In this document: positions 33,081 to 40,279 of the stretch, piece after piece | Layout of the letters: each line of letters begins with the position of its first letter | Numbering within the stretch: position 1 is the first letter of the stretch | NCBI GenBank assembly: GCA_027490725.1 | Contig: JAIXXN010000064.1 | Location: 34,413-98,412, forward strand | Direction of reading: 5' to 3' | DNA length: 64,000 nt | Source: Oxalobacteraceae bacterium | GTDB lineage: Bacteria > Pseudomonadota > Gammaproteobacteria > Burkholderiales > Burkholderiaceae_D | Notes under the pieces: model-generated | The model's database searches: none | What the model was told of the DNA's origin: nothing | Seen by the model: only the letters and a program-made list of their open reading frames with translations | Made by a program: the position numbers and the translations under genes

Positions 33081-33419
33081 CTAAGATCCACAAAACGCGA
33101 TCGCACAGGCATTGCACAGACCATGTAACAAGGCACACAGACGCCAGTCACGCCAGCGCTGGTAGGCTGCGCCAAACAGCAAGCCGGGCCAGAACACCAG
33201 CGCGGCTTGCTGCCAGCCCGCCGCACCATGTAGTGCGGCAAACAGCAGCGCACTCAGCAACAGGGCGTTCGCGGGGCGGCAGCGCTGTAGCAGCCAGTGC
33301 TGCACACCGGCGCGCATAACCCACTCTTCCAGCAGTGGCGCCAGCAGGAGCAGACGCGCCACATCGGGTGCTTCGGGGGCCAGCAGCGCAGGGCTGCAGT
33401 ACAGGGGAGCGGCAAACAC
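33081..33419 (-). CDS. mrtJ: CPBP-family intramembrane glutamic protease, MrtJ-like (JDVT-CTERM sorting)
   Basis: The protein has only 112 residues, short for CPBP (CAAX-type) proteases. It keeps all three motifs: EEWVMR near 31-36 (EExxxR), FAALHG near 60-65 (FxxxH) and HGLCNA near 99-104 (HxxxN). The short length and the location directly before a protein with a GGGGC-DVNDP-TM-RRR signal fit the MrtJ protease of the JDVT-CTERM system. It is the first gene of the redox operon, 30 nt before the fusion gene, behind an ECF-type promoter. The start is GTG at 33419 without a clear ribosome-binding site; an in-frame stop lies 36 nt farther up, so the gene cannot extend much. Confidence 0.72.
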   Translation of the reverse strand: MFAAPLYCSPALLAPEAPDVARLLLLAPLLEEWVMRAGVQHWLLQRCRPANALLLSALLFAALHGAAGWQQAALVFWPGLLFGAAYQRWRDWRLCALLHGLCNACAIAFCGS

Positions 33420-33454
33420 GTAGACTGAGCAATCCGTTAATCTTGTGACGGTCT

Positions 33455-33481
33455 ATACCGGGCAGCGGGGAAATGGTTCAA
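33455..33481 (-). promoter_or_regulatory. ECF-type promoter for redox operon
   Basis: On the minus strand TTGAACC (33481-33475) is followed after exactly 16 bases by GTATAG (GTAT at 33458-33455). The same elements with the same spacing occur on the plus strand for the sigma operon. The predicted transcript start lies about 25-30 nt before the mrtJ start codon. Confidence 0.65.
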
Positions 33482-33512
33482 AATTGCCTGTAAAAATATT
33501 TTTTCACTGAAA

Positions 33513-33541
33513 TTGAACCTTTTCTCTGCCGGGCTGTATTC
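33513..33541 (+). promoter_or_regulatory. ECF-type autoregulatory promoter for sigma operon
   Basis: TTGAACC (33513-33519), a 16-base spacer and GTATTC (GTAT at 33536-33539) mirror the promoter that faces the redox operon. It lies 22 nt upstream of the sigma gene ATG, leaving a short leader with the GAGGAG ribosome-binding site at 33551-33556. The AACC -35 core is typical of ECF sigma factors. Confidence 0.65.
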
Positions 33542-33563
33542 ACTGGCTCAGAGGAGATCAGGT

Positions 33564-34139
33564 ATGCAGGTAGGCGGGAGGACGAGGGTGCTGGAGGAAC
33601 AGGATGAGACTGCATTGTTGCGGCGCGTTGGCGCTGGCGACCGCGTGGCGTTTCAAGCCCTGTACCGCGGGTATTTCGGGCGGCTGGCACGCTTTCTGGA
33701 CCGCATGATCCGGAATGTGGCGCTGATTGAAGAAGTGATTAACGACACCATGCTGGTGGTCTGGCAGAAAGCCGATAGTTTTGACGGCAGCTGTAAGCTA
33801 TCGACCTGGATCTTTGGTATCGCTTACCGGCAAGCCTTGAAAGCCTTGAACGGCCTCGATGAACCACTCGAGGCAGCGCAGGATCAGTGCGTCGCCGAGG
33901 GCGACCAACCGGAGCAGCTGCTGCAAACCCGTCAGCTGGAGGACGGGGTGGGGCGTGCGCTTGCCAGTCTGCCGCTGGAGCAGCGCGTCGTGGTGAGTTT
34001 GACCTACTACCATGGCATGGCGTATCAGGAAATTGCCGACACCATGGGCTGTCCGTTAAACACGGTAAAGACGCGCATGTTTCATGCGCGCTTGAAGTTA
34101 AAGGACATCTTGTCCGAGCATAGGGAAGAAATGCGATGA
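33564..34139 (+). CDS. ECF RNA polymerase sigma factor
   Basis: The 191-residue sigma-70 family protein has region 2 (LYRGYFGRLARFLDRM, VINDTMLVVWQKADSF) and region 4 (LPLEQRVVVSLTYYHGMAYQEIADTMGCPLNTVKTRMFHARLKL). I choose ATG 33564 because GAGGAG lies 7 nt upstream; a longer TTG frame starting at 33513 overlaps the predicted -35 element. The stop overlaps the anti-sigma start (ATGA). It most likely reads the paired TTGAACC-N16-GTAT promoters, controlling its own operon and the divergent redox operon. Confidence 0.92.
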   Translation: MQVGGRTRVLEEQDETALLRRVGAGDRVAFQALYRGYFGRLARFLDRMIRNVALIEEVINDTMLVVWQKADSFDGSCKLSTWIFGIAYRQALKALNGLDEPLEAAQDQCVAEGDQPEQLLQTRQLEDGVGRALASLPLEQRVVVSLTYYHGMAYQEIADTMGCPLNTVKTRMFHARLKLKDILSEHREEMR

Positions 34140-34849
34140 GTACCTCAACTGTCCTCAGTGCCAGTGAGCACCAGGCTATGCAGGAATTACTGCCGTGCCT
34201 GCTGACAGGCACGCTGGCCGCGGACGTCGCGGCGCGCCTGGAGCAGCATGTGCAGGCTTGTAGCGACTGTCGTGCCGAGCTGGCGTGGCAGCGCACGGTG
34301 CAGGAATCCGAGCCGGCGCTGCCCGCCGGGCTGGATATGGAAGGCGCGCTGGCCCGCCTGTTACCGCAGCTGGAAGATCAGGCCGTGCCAGCACGCCTGC
34401 AGCCGAGTTTGTCGCCCGCAGCGCCAGCGCTGCAGCCCGGGGCGCGACGCCGGCCCACCCGTTTGCAGCGCTGGCGGGCGTGGCTGGCACAGCATCATTG
34501 GCAACGCTGGGCCATGGGGGCGCAGTTTGCCGCCATCGCGCTGCTGGTGTTGCAACTGCCTGCCTTGCAGCACGGCGCTGCCCCTGCGTATCAGGCGCTG
34601 GGCAACGGCGCTGCCAGCATGCCCGATGTGCTGGTGGTGTTTAAGGCCGATGCGCGGCTCGACGATATCCAGCAGTTGCTGCGTCGCCACGCCGCGCAAA
34701 TTGTCGGCGGCCCGACCGTGACGGGTGCGTATATGTTAGAGGTGGCGCCACGCCAGCAAACGGCGCTGCTGGCCGCATTGCAGGCAGATCCTGCCGTCGC
34801 AAGTGCCGCGGCGCTCACCGCCGAGGCGCCCGTGGAGCCGCCGCGATGA
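34136..34849 (+). CDS. Zinc-finger anti-sigma factor with subtilase-propeptide-like periplasmic domain
   Basis: The 237-residue protein has a cytoplasmic zf-HC2/ZAS domain with H38-x3-C42-x2-C45 (HVQACSDC) and one membrane segment at about 125-144. The periplasmic domain (about 162-227: DVLVVFKADARLDDIQQLL, GAYMLEVAP, AALQADPAVASAA) has the spacing and pattern of the I9/fervidolysin-like propeptides of subtilases, which start with a VLVxFK strand and end in a LxxDPxVxxA segment. The next gene encodes an S8 subtilase. I infer that the protease binds or cuts this domain and thereby controls release of the sigma factor. Its stop overlaps the protease start (ATGA). Confidence 0.82.
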   Translation: MSTSTVLSASEHQAMQELLPCLLTGTLAADVAARLEQHVQACSDCRAELAWQRTVQESEPALPAGLDMEGALARLLPQLEDQAVPARLQPSLSPAAPALQPGARRRPTRLQRWRAWLAQHHWQRWAMGAQFAAIALLVLQLPALQHGAAPAYQALGNGAASMPDVLVVFKADARLDDIQQLLRRHAAQIVGGPTVTGAYMLEVAPRQQTALLAALQADPAVASAAALTAEAPVEPPR

Positions 34850-36135
34850 AGCGCCTGCTGGTAGCACTGTGGCTGGCGCTGTGCAGTGGCGCGGCACTGG
34901 CGCAGATCCAGAGCGGCGATGACTTGCCGCGTCTGCAGCCGGCAGATGGGGCGCGCCGGTTGAGCGACGCTGTTGCTGCCCCGCCCGAACAGCACGAGAT
35001 ACTGGTGATGTTTCATCTGCCCGCGCCACACTTCCGTAGCGATGGCTATGGCAGTGTGAATTACCGTGAAGATGCCGGGCGCAGCGCGCGTCAGCGACTC
35101 GCTGCGGCGGTGGCACGTGAGCATCAGCTGGAGTTGCTGGAAGACTGGGCCATGCCGGTATTGAATGTGGATTGCTATCGCATGCGGGTGCCGGCCGGTA
35201 TGGCCGTTGCGCCGATTCTGCAGGCTTTGCAGCAGGATCGCCGCGTCGAGTGGGCCCAGCAAATCCAGAACTTTGCCGCGCAGGCGGCCGCCGATCCTTT
35301 GTTGCATATGCAGCCTGCCGCGCAAGCCTGGCAATTGAATCAGGTGCGGCGCACGGCGACCGGGCGCAAGGTGCTGGTGGCGGTAGTCGATAGCGGGGTG
35401 GAGAGTCAGCACCCGGATCTGGCCGGACAGGTGCTGGTAGAACAGAATTTTGTCGATGGCCAGAGCTATCTCGCCGAGCTGCATGGTACGGCCGTGGCAG
35501 GGGTGATCGTGGCCCGTGCCGACAACGGGGTGGGCATTGCCGGGGTCGCGCCGGAGGCGCACATCATGGCCTTGCGCGCCTGCTGGCAGGCCGCGAGCAT
35601 GACCCGCTGCAACAGCTTTACGCTGGCCAAGGCGCTCAACTATGCACTGTCCCACGGTGCGCAGGTGATTAACCTCAGCTTGTCCGGACCAGCGGACCGC
35701 TTGTTGCAGCAGCTACTGGGGGTTGCGCTGGCGCGCGGCATCCGCATCGTTGGCGCGGTCGACCCGGGCCAGCCGGATGGCGGCTTTCCGGCCAATGTCG
35801 CCGGTGTATTTGCCGTCGCTTCGGATGGCAGTCCCTTGCCCGCTGGCCTGGCGGCCTGGCAGGCGCCGGGACGCGACATTCCGACCACCATGCCGGGTGG
35901 CCGCTGGGGTGTGGTGAACGGTTCATCCTATGCGGCGGCGCATATTTCCGGCATGCTGGCACTGATGGAAGAGCTCAAACCCCAGTTATCCGACACCCGA
36001 TTGCGCGATGCCATCGTCTTCAATGACAGCCCGTCCCGTCTCACCAGCATCGATCTGTGTGCCACCCTGTTCCGTATTTCTGGAAAGTGCTCATGCGCCT
36101 GTCCCACCAGTTCCCCTCAGCGTTTGGCTCACTGA
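34846..36135 (+). CDS. S8 family (subtilisin-like) serine protease
   Basis: The 429-residue exported protease has a signal peptide (1-19), then a prodomain (about 50-145) and the catalytic domain with D182 (VVDSGV), H213 (HGTAVAG) and S361 (GSSYAAAHISG). The usual oxyanion-hole Asn region (AAGNxG) reads GAVDPGQ, so Asn is replaced by Asp306; this may weaken or retune activity. A disulfide between C246 and C255 is possible in ACWQAASMTRC. Translation is coupled to the anti-sigma factor, and the last 43 bases overlap the following outer-membrane gene. Its proposed role is a sensor or processing protease for the anti-sigma factor whose domain resembles its own propeptide. Confidence 0.88.
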   Translation: MKRLLVALWLALCSGAALAQIQSGDDLPRLQPADGARRLSDAVAAPPEQHEILVMFHLPAPHFRSDGYGSVNYREDAGRSARQRLAAAVAREHQLELLEDWAMPVLNVDCYRMRVPAGMAVAPILQALQQDRRVEWAQQIQNFAAQAAADPLLHMQPAAQAWQLNQVRRTATGRKVLVAVVDSGVESQHPDLAGQVLVEQNFVDGQSYLAELHGTAVAGVIVARADNGVGIAGVAPEAHIMALRACWQAASMTRCNSFTLAKALNYALSHGAQVINLSLSGPADRLLQQLLGVALARGIRIVGAVDPGQPDGGFPANVAGVFAVASDGSPLPAGLAAWQAPGRDIPTTMPGGRWGVVNGSSYAAAHISGMLALMEELKPQLSDTRLRDAIVFNDSPSRLTSIDLCATLFRISGKCSCACPTSSPQRLAH

Positions 36136-36812
36136 CGCTGAGTGTCTTTGCCTGGGCATGGATGCCTGCCGCGCATGCTCAACTGAGCGGCAGTGCAGGG
36201 CTATTGTCCGACTATCTGTATCGCGGCATCTCACTGAGCAGCGACAAGCCGGTGGCGCGTCTGGCAGTCAATTATGACGCCAGTGCTGGCTGGTATGCGG
36301 GAGGGCAGCTGCTGAATGGGCAATTAGCGGGCGAGCCACATCGGCGCGCGCAATGGACCGGTTACGCCGGTTATGCCCAGCGCTTCGTCTCGGGGCTGGC
36401 ATGGGAAGCGGGCGTGACCAGCTATCTGTTCCCCCAGCAGTCGAGCTGGAATTTCCGCGAGCTGTATGCGGGGCTGACTGGCGACAGCTTTAACACCCGG
36501 CTACATTACTCGCCCGACTATCTGGGGCTGGGGCAACGCACCGTGTTTGCGGAACTCAATAGTGGCGCGATGTTAGGCGAGCGTGTGCAGGGTATCTGGC
36601 ATGTCGGCTATCTCTACGCGCCCGATCAGGCGCAGACCAATCGTGCCGAAGCACGCATCGGTGTGGTGAGTTTCTATCAGCAATGGCGTGCTCAGCTTTC
36701 CCTCGACGCGGTGCGTTTGCGCCCCGCTGCCAGTCCCACCATCTACAGCGCAGCGTCTGGCACCAGTGCCTGGCAGCATAAGTTTGTGCTGGCGTTCGAG
36801 CGCAGTTTTTAA
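36093..36812 (+). CDS. TorF-family (TIGR02001-like) outer-membrane protein
   Basis: The 239-residue protein has a signal peptide (ending PAAHA near 29) and a barrel opening with LSGSAGLLSDYLYRGISLSSDKP, the hallmark of the TIGR02001/TorF putative porin family. It ends FERSF with a terminal phenylalanine. ATG 36093 is preferred because TGGAAAG lies 5-11 nt upstream; a longer frame starts inside the protease gene. As the last gene of the ECF operon it may offer a pore for the metabolite or ion linked to the redox module, but the substrate is unknown. Confidence 0.78.
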   Translation: MRLSHQFPSAFGSLTLSVFAWAWMPAAHAQLSGSAGLLSDYLYRGISLSSDKPVARLAVNYDASAGWYAGGQLLNGQLAGEPHRRAQWTGYAGYAQRFVSGLAWEAGVTSYLFPQQSSWNFRELYAGLTGDSFNTRLHYSPDYLGLGQRTVFAELNSGAMLGERVQGIWHVGYLYAPDQAQTNRAEARIGVVSFYQQWRAQLSLDAVRLRPAASPTIYSAASGTSAWQHKFVLAFERSF

Positions 36813-36858
36813 GCGCCTGTCATGTCTCAGCGCGTACCTTGGCCGCAGGGCGGGTGAA

Positions 36859-37854
36859 CTATGTCGAGTGCTCTGCAGGCAAAAACATCCGGAACGTATT
36901 GCGCCCCGCTCTTTTCGCCTGATACATGGCGGCGTCGGCCGAGTGACACAGGTCATCGAAGCTGACATGCCCCTCGTTCATCAGGGTGGCACCTATGCTG
37001 ACGGTATTGGTGCATTGAATCGCCCCAAGCGCATATGGCTGACTGAGGGACGCCAATATCTTCTCGGAGATAGCGCGCGTTTTATGTGCGGCCTCGATGG
37101 GGTCAGTGCCCAGGTCTTCCAGCATCACCACAAACTCGTCACCTGATATGCGCGCCACCGTATCTACTTCCCGGACCGCAGCACGCAGACGTGTTGCGAT
37201 TTGCTTCAACAGCAGATCACCGGCCTCGTGCCCGTGCTGGTCATTGACGCTTTTGAAGTTGTCGGAGTCGATAAACAACAGTGCACCGATTTGCTGGCTT
37301 CTCTTGGTGCCGTGCAGCGCCTGGTTCACGCGATCGATAAGAAGGCGACGGTTGGGAAGCTGGGTCAGCACGTCGGTCATCGCGATGTTGTGCAGGCTGA
37401 TGTTGAGTTGCTCGAGCTGCTCCTTCTGGGCGGCTAATTCGAGGTTGAGCCGTTTCAGTTCTTCTTCTTGCTGCCGCCTTGCATTGATGTTGTAGGTTAC
37501 GCCTATCAAGTGTTGCGCGTCCGGGAATTCCCGTCGTTTAACGATTTTCCCGCTGTTGGCGTACCAGACCCAGGCGCCCGATTTTGCTTTGATTCTGAAT
37601 TCGCACTGATATTTGGGGGTCTTGCCGCTGGCGTGGTCGTTCAGCGCATTTTTCATCCGCTCAAGATCGTCCGGGTGGATGATCGCAAAGACGTTGTCCA
37701 TGCAATCGCCTGCCTCTTGCTCGGTGTAACCGAGTTCGGCATAGATCTTGGTGGCTTTCCGGGTTACCTGGCCGCTGACGAGTTCGTTTTCCCAAACGTC
37801 CAGGTCTGCGGCTTCGATCACCGCTTCGAGGAAGGCTTCCCTTGGCATCTCCAT
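36859..37854 (-). CDS. PAS-GGDEF diguanylate cyclase
   Basis: This 331-residue cytoplasmic protein makes cyclic di-GMP. A PAS/PAC sensor occupies about 8-130 (IHPDDLERMKNAL, EFRIKAKSGAWVWY), followed by a short coiled coil (ARRQQEEELKRLNLELAAQKEQ) and a GGDEF domain from about 165. The active-site motif is SGDEF (ARISGDEFVV), an accepted variant. The RxxD inhibitory site (REVD) lies exactly five residues before it, so product feedback is expected. No heme- or FAD-binding residues can be assigned to the PAS by eye. It is transcribed divergently from the chemoreceptor gene. Confidence 0.9.
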   Translation of the reverse strand: MEMPREAFLEAVIEAADLDVWENELVSGQVTRKATKIYAELGYTEQEAGDCMDNVFAIIHPDDLERMKNALNDHASGKTPKYQCEFRIKAKSGAWVWYANSGKIVKRREFPDAQHLIGVTYNINARRQQEEELKRLNLELAAQKEQLEQLNISLHNIAMTDVLTQLPNRRLLIDRVNQALHGTKRSQQIGALLFIDSDNFKSVNDQHGHEAGDLLLKQIATRLRAAVREVDTVARISGDEFVVMLEDLGTDPIEAAHKTRAISEKILASLSQPYALGAIQCTNTVSIGATLMNEGHVSFDDLCHSADAAMYQAKRAGRNTFRMFLPAEHST

Positions 37855-38171
37855 TCGATTTGCTCCCCTTGCATTGTTTCGCCACTATTGCGCGAATAAG
37901 AATCTCATTCCACAACAAAGTATGGCATGTGTTGAGCGGGGGAAGCAAAATCACCCCAAAATCTTGCTTGAGCGAGGTGTTGCTCTAAGTGGAAGTTCTT
38001 TGCGCTTTTCAATATTGTCCGGTGCACGCTGCTCATTGATGCCATACCGACGTTTTGGGTAGAACAACATCGTGCATGCGTCAAAAACGTCAACTTGACA
38101 AAATTTCTTGCATTGGAGTACAGAATTACGTGACACTGTAACGGTCTCGGTTCTTATTGGATTTACATCAC
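37855..38171. promoter_or_regulatory. Divergent promoter region of diguanylate cyclase and chemoreceptor
   Basis: These 317 bases hold no gene. A perfect TTGACA (38095-38100) with TACAGA 18 bases later (38119-38124) could start the chemoreceptor transcript. No flagellar sigma-28 type promoter was recognised. The rest shows no repeat or structure that I can support. Confidence 0.4.
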
Positions 38172-39860
38172 ATGAATTTGAGTAATCTGGGCATTCGTGC
38201 CCGCATCACTGGCGGCCTGGCGCTGATTCTATTGCTGTCTGTGCTTAGCACGGCGTATTCACTTTACCGTAACGTGGTCACCAAGTATGAGGCTGGTCAG
38301 GTCAGTACCTCCTGGGTACCCGCGATCGAAAACCTTGGCCACATGAAAGGCTTCCTCGCAGATCACTATTTTGCGGTCAGCGATCGTATGGCTCGCCATG
38401 ATGTGTCGGATCCCGCCGTGTTTGCGCGCAGATTGACTGAGATCGAAACGGCACTGGCTCGAACCACGGACGTGTATGCCAAGACGCTCGACGACTACCT
38501 ACCTGATGATCCGCAAGGACCGACCGAGCGCGCCATGTACAAGGATTATCAGGCCAAGCGGGATGCGTATTTTGCGATCGCAAGGCAAGGATTAAAGGCG
38601 CTCGAGGCCGAAGCCGGCGCCACCGGTCAGTCCAGCGAGGCCGTTCAGAATTACATCGCCAATGGCCCGCCACGGTTCCGCGCAGCCTATGCCAGCATGG
38701 AACAGATATTGAAGTTTAATCTGGTGGGCACGGCAAAATCTGCCGACAAGGTGCTCGAGTTTGTCACGGCCACCGAGCGCGCGACGATCGGTGTTCTGAT
38801 CGGTATTGTTGCCATCGGTTTGATACTGATCATACGCGTTCCGAATAGTGTGATTGCTCCGGTAGAAGAGGCAGTGGCGATGGCACAAAGCATTGCCGAT
38901 GGTGATCTGACGCGGGTGGCGCACGTCAGCCGGACTGACGAACTGGGTCATTTGCTCACCAATCTGGAAGGGATGCGGGTGAAACTGGCCGGTGTCGTGG
39001 CGAATGTGCGCAGCGGCTCCGAGGGGGTAGCCACTGCCAGCGCCGAGATTGCACAAGGCAACCACGATCTGTCATCGCGTACGGAACAGCAGGCCAGTGT
39101 GCTGGAAGAGACGGCAGCCAGTATGGAGCAGTTAAGTGCGACCGTGAAACAGAACGCTGAATCGGCACGGCAGGCCAACCAGTTGGCGGCGAGTGCCTCG
39201 GCGGTGGCGATTCAGGGGGGCGAGGTGGTCGGTGAAGTTGTGGAGACCATGAAAGGCATTAATGAGTCGAGCCGCCGGATCAGCGACATCATCAGCGTGA
39301 TCGACGGGATTGCATTCCAGACCAATATTCTGGCCCTGAACGCTGCGGTGGAAGCAGCGCGTGCTGGTGAACAGGGCCGCGGTTTTGCGGTGGTCGCTAG
39401 CGAAGTGCGCAGTCTGGCCGCCCGCAGTGCCGAGGCCGCACGCGAAATCAAGCACCTGATTAATGCCAGCGTGGAGCGGGTTGAACTCGGCACCGCGCTG
39501 GTCGACAAAGCCGGTTCGACGATGACGGAAACCGTGGCCAGTATTCAGCGGGTGACGGCGATCATGGGCGAGATCAGCAACGCTAGCACGGAACAGGCAC
39601 AAGGTGTGGCGCAGGTCGGTGAAGCGGTGACCAGCATGGACGAGGTGACTCAGCAGAATGCGGCCTTGGTGGAGGAAATGGCGGCCGCCGCTAGCACCCT
39701 GAAGGAGCAAGCCTACGATCTGGTGCAGGTGGTGGCTACCTTCCGCCTGGATGACAGTTTCGCCCGCCAGAATGGGTTGGCGGTGCCGGTCCAGCATCCG
39801 GTCCGCGCCGCGCTGGCGCGTCCGGCGGGCAAGCAATCGGACAACTGGGAAACCTTCTGA
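38172..39860 (+). CDS. Methyl-accepting chemotaxis protein with NWETF tail
   Basis: The 562-residue receptor has a first membrane segment at about 10-30, a periplasmic four-helix-bundle ligand domain (35-205) and a second membrane segment near 210-230. HAMP follows (VIAPVEEAVAMAQSIADGDL). The signalling domain has the conserved hairpin tip IDGIAFQTNILALNAAVEAA and ARAGEQGRGFAVVASEVR. The protein ends in NWETF, the exact CheR/CheB docking pentapeptide known from high-abundance enterobacterial receptors, so it should be a fully adapting receptor. ATG 38172 is preferred over a TTG five codons upstream. The ligand cannot be predicted. Confidence 0.93.
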   Translation: MNLSNLGIRARITGGLALILLLSVLSTAYSLYRNVVTKYEAGQVSTSWVPAIENLGHMKGFLADHYFAVSDRMARHDVSDPAVFARRLTEIETALARTTDVYAKTLDDYLPDDPQGPTERAMYKDYQAKRDAYFAIARQGLKALEAEAGATGQSSEAVQNYIANGPPRFRAAYASMEQILKFNLVGTAKSADKVLEFVTATERATIGVLIGIVAIGLILIIRVPNSVIAPVEEAVAMAQSIADGDLTRVAHVSRTDELGHLLTNLEGMRVKLAGVVANVRSGSEGVATASAEIAQGNHDLSSRTEQQASVLEETAASMEQLSATVKQNAESARQANQLAASASAVAIQGGEVVGEVVETMKGINESSRRISDIISVIDGIAFQTNILALNAAVEAARAGEQGRGFAVVASEVRSLAARSAEAAREIKHLINASVERVELGTALVDKAGSTMTETVASIQRVTAIMGEISNASTEQAQGVAQVGEAVTSMDEVTQQNAALVEEMAAAASTLKEQAYDLVQVVATFRLDDSFARQNGLAVPVQHPVRAALARPAGKQSDNWETF

Positions 39861-39980
39861 ACCTTGCGCTGCGGCGTTGTTGAATGAATCTGCGCCGCGC
39901 GGCGACACCGGTAGGGTATTGCTGCAATTCCAGCGTACCCGAAGCATAGAAGCGCCGCAAATAACCCTGGCTAGAAACAC

Positions 39981-40012
39981 AAAAGGCCTAGTTCGAATGA
40001 ACTAGGCCTTTT
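39981..40012. terminator. Bidirectional terminator between chemoreceptor (+) and tRNA-Met (-)
   Basis: A 14-bp perfect stem (39981-39994 with 39999-40012, loop GAAT) is bounded by AAAA on one side and TTTT on the other, so it can end transcription from both the chemoreceptor gene and the tRNA gene. The tRNA 3' end lies 15 bases away. Confidence 0.85.
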
Positions 40013-40026
40013 GTGTATAGAATTCT

Positions 40027-40103
40027 TGGTGGTGATAGGTGGACTTGAACCACCGACCCCAGCATTATGAATGCTGTGCTCTAACCAACTGAGCTATATC
40101 ACC
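40027..40103 (-). tRNA. tRNA-Met (CAT), elongator
   Basis: The 77-nt cloverleaf is read on the minus strand. The acceptor stem GGTGATA pairs with TATCACC, followed by discriminator A and an encoded CCA. The anticodon loop is TTCATAA in a CAGCA/TGCTG stem, and the T-loop is TTCAAGT. The CAT anticodon together with a paired first base and the close resemblance to betaproteobacterial elongator Met tRNAs argue against initiator (no C1-A72 mismatch); tRNA-Ile2 (lysidine) is less likely but not excluded by eye. Confidence 0.9.
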
Positions 40104-40116
40104 TGCAACGCGAAGA

Positions 40117-40145
40117 ATTATGAGGGTTGGCCCATTTTCTGTCAA
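40117..40145 (-). promoter_or_regulatory. Promoter of tRNA-Met
   Basis: On the minus strand TTGACA (40145-40140) and CATAAT (40122-40117) are 17 bases apart, a near-consensus sigma-70 promoter placed 13 bases before the tRNA 5' end. Confidence 0.8.
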
Positions 40146-40279
40146 GGAATGCTGCTCATCTTTTTTTAAATATTCTGTTTATCTTATTTTTTGCGGCGAT
40201 TCCAGCCGCAAATCCGTGCTATTTTTTTAACGCAGCCGCCGCGCTGCTGCGACAGTGGCGCGCCTGAAGCAGCCTCTAT

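Noticed and set aside
33513..33563. Longer sigma-factor start at TTG 33513
   Set aside because: It overlaps the predicted -35 element and lacks a ribosome-binding site; ATG 33564 has GAGGAG 7 nt upstream.
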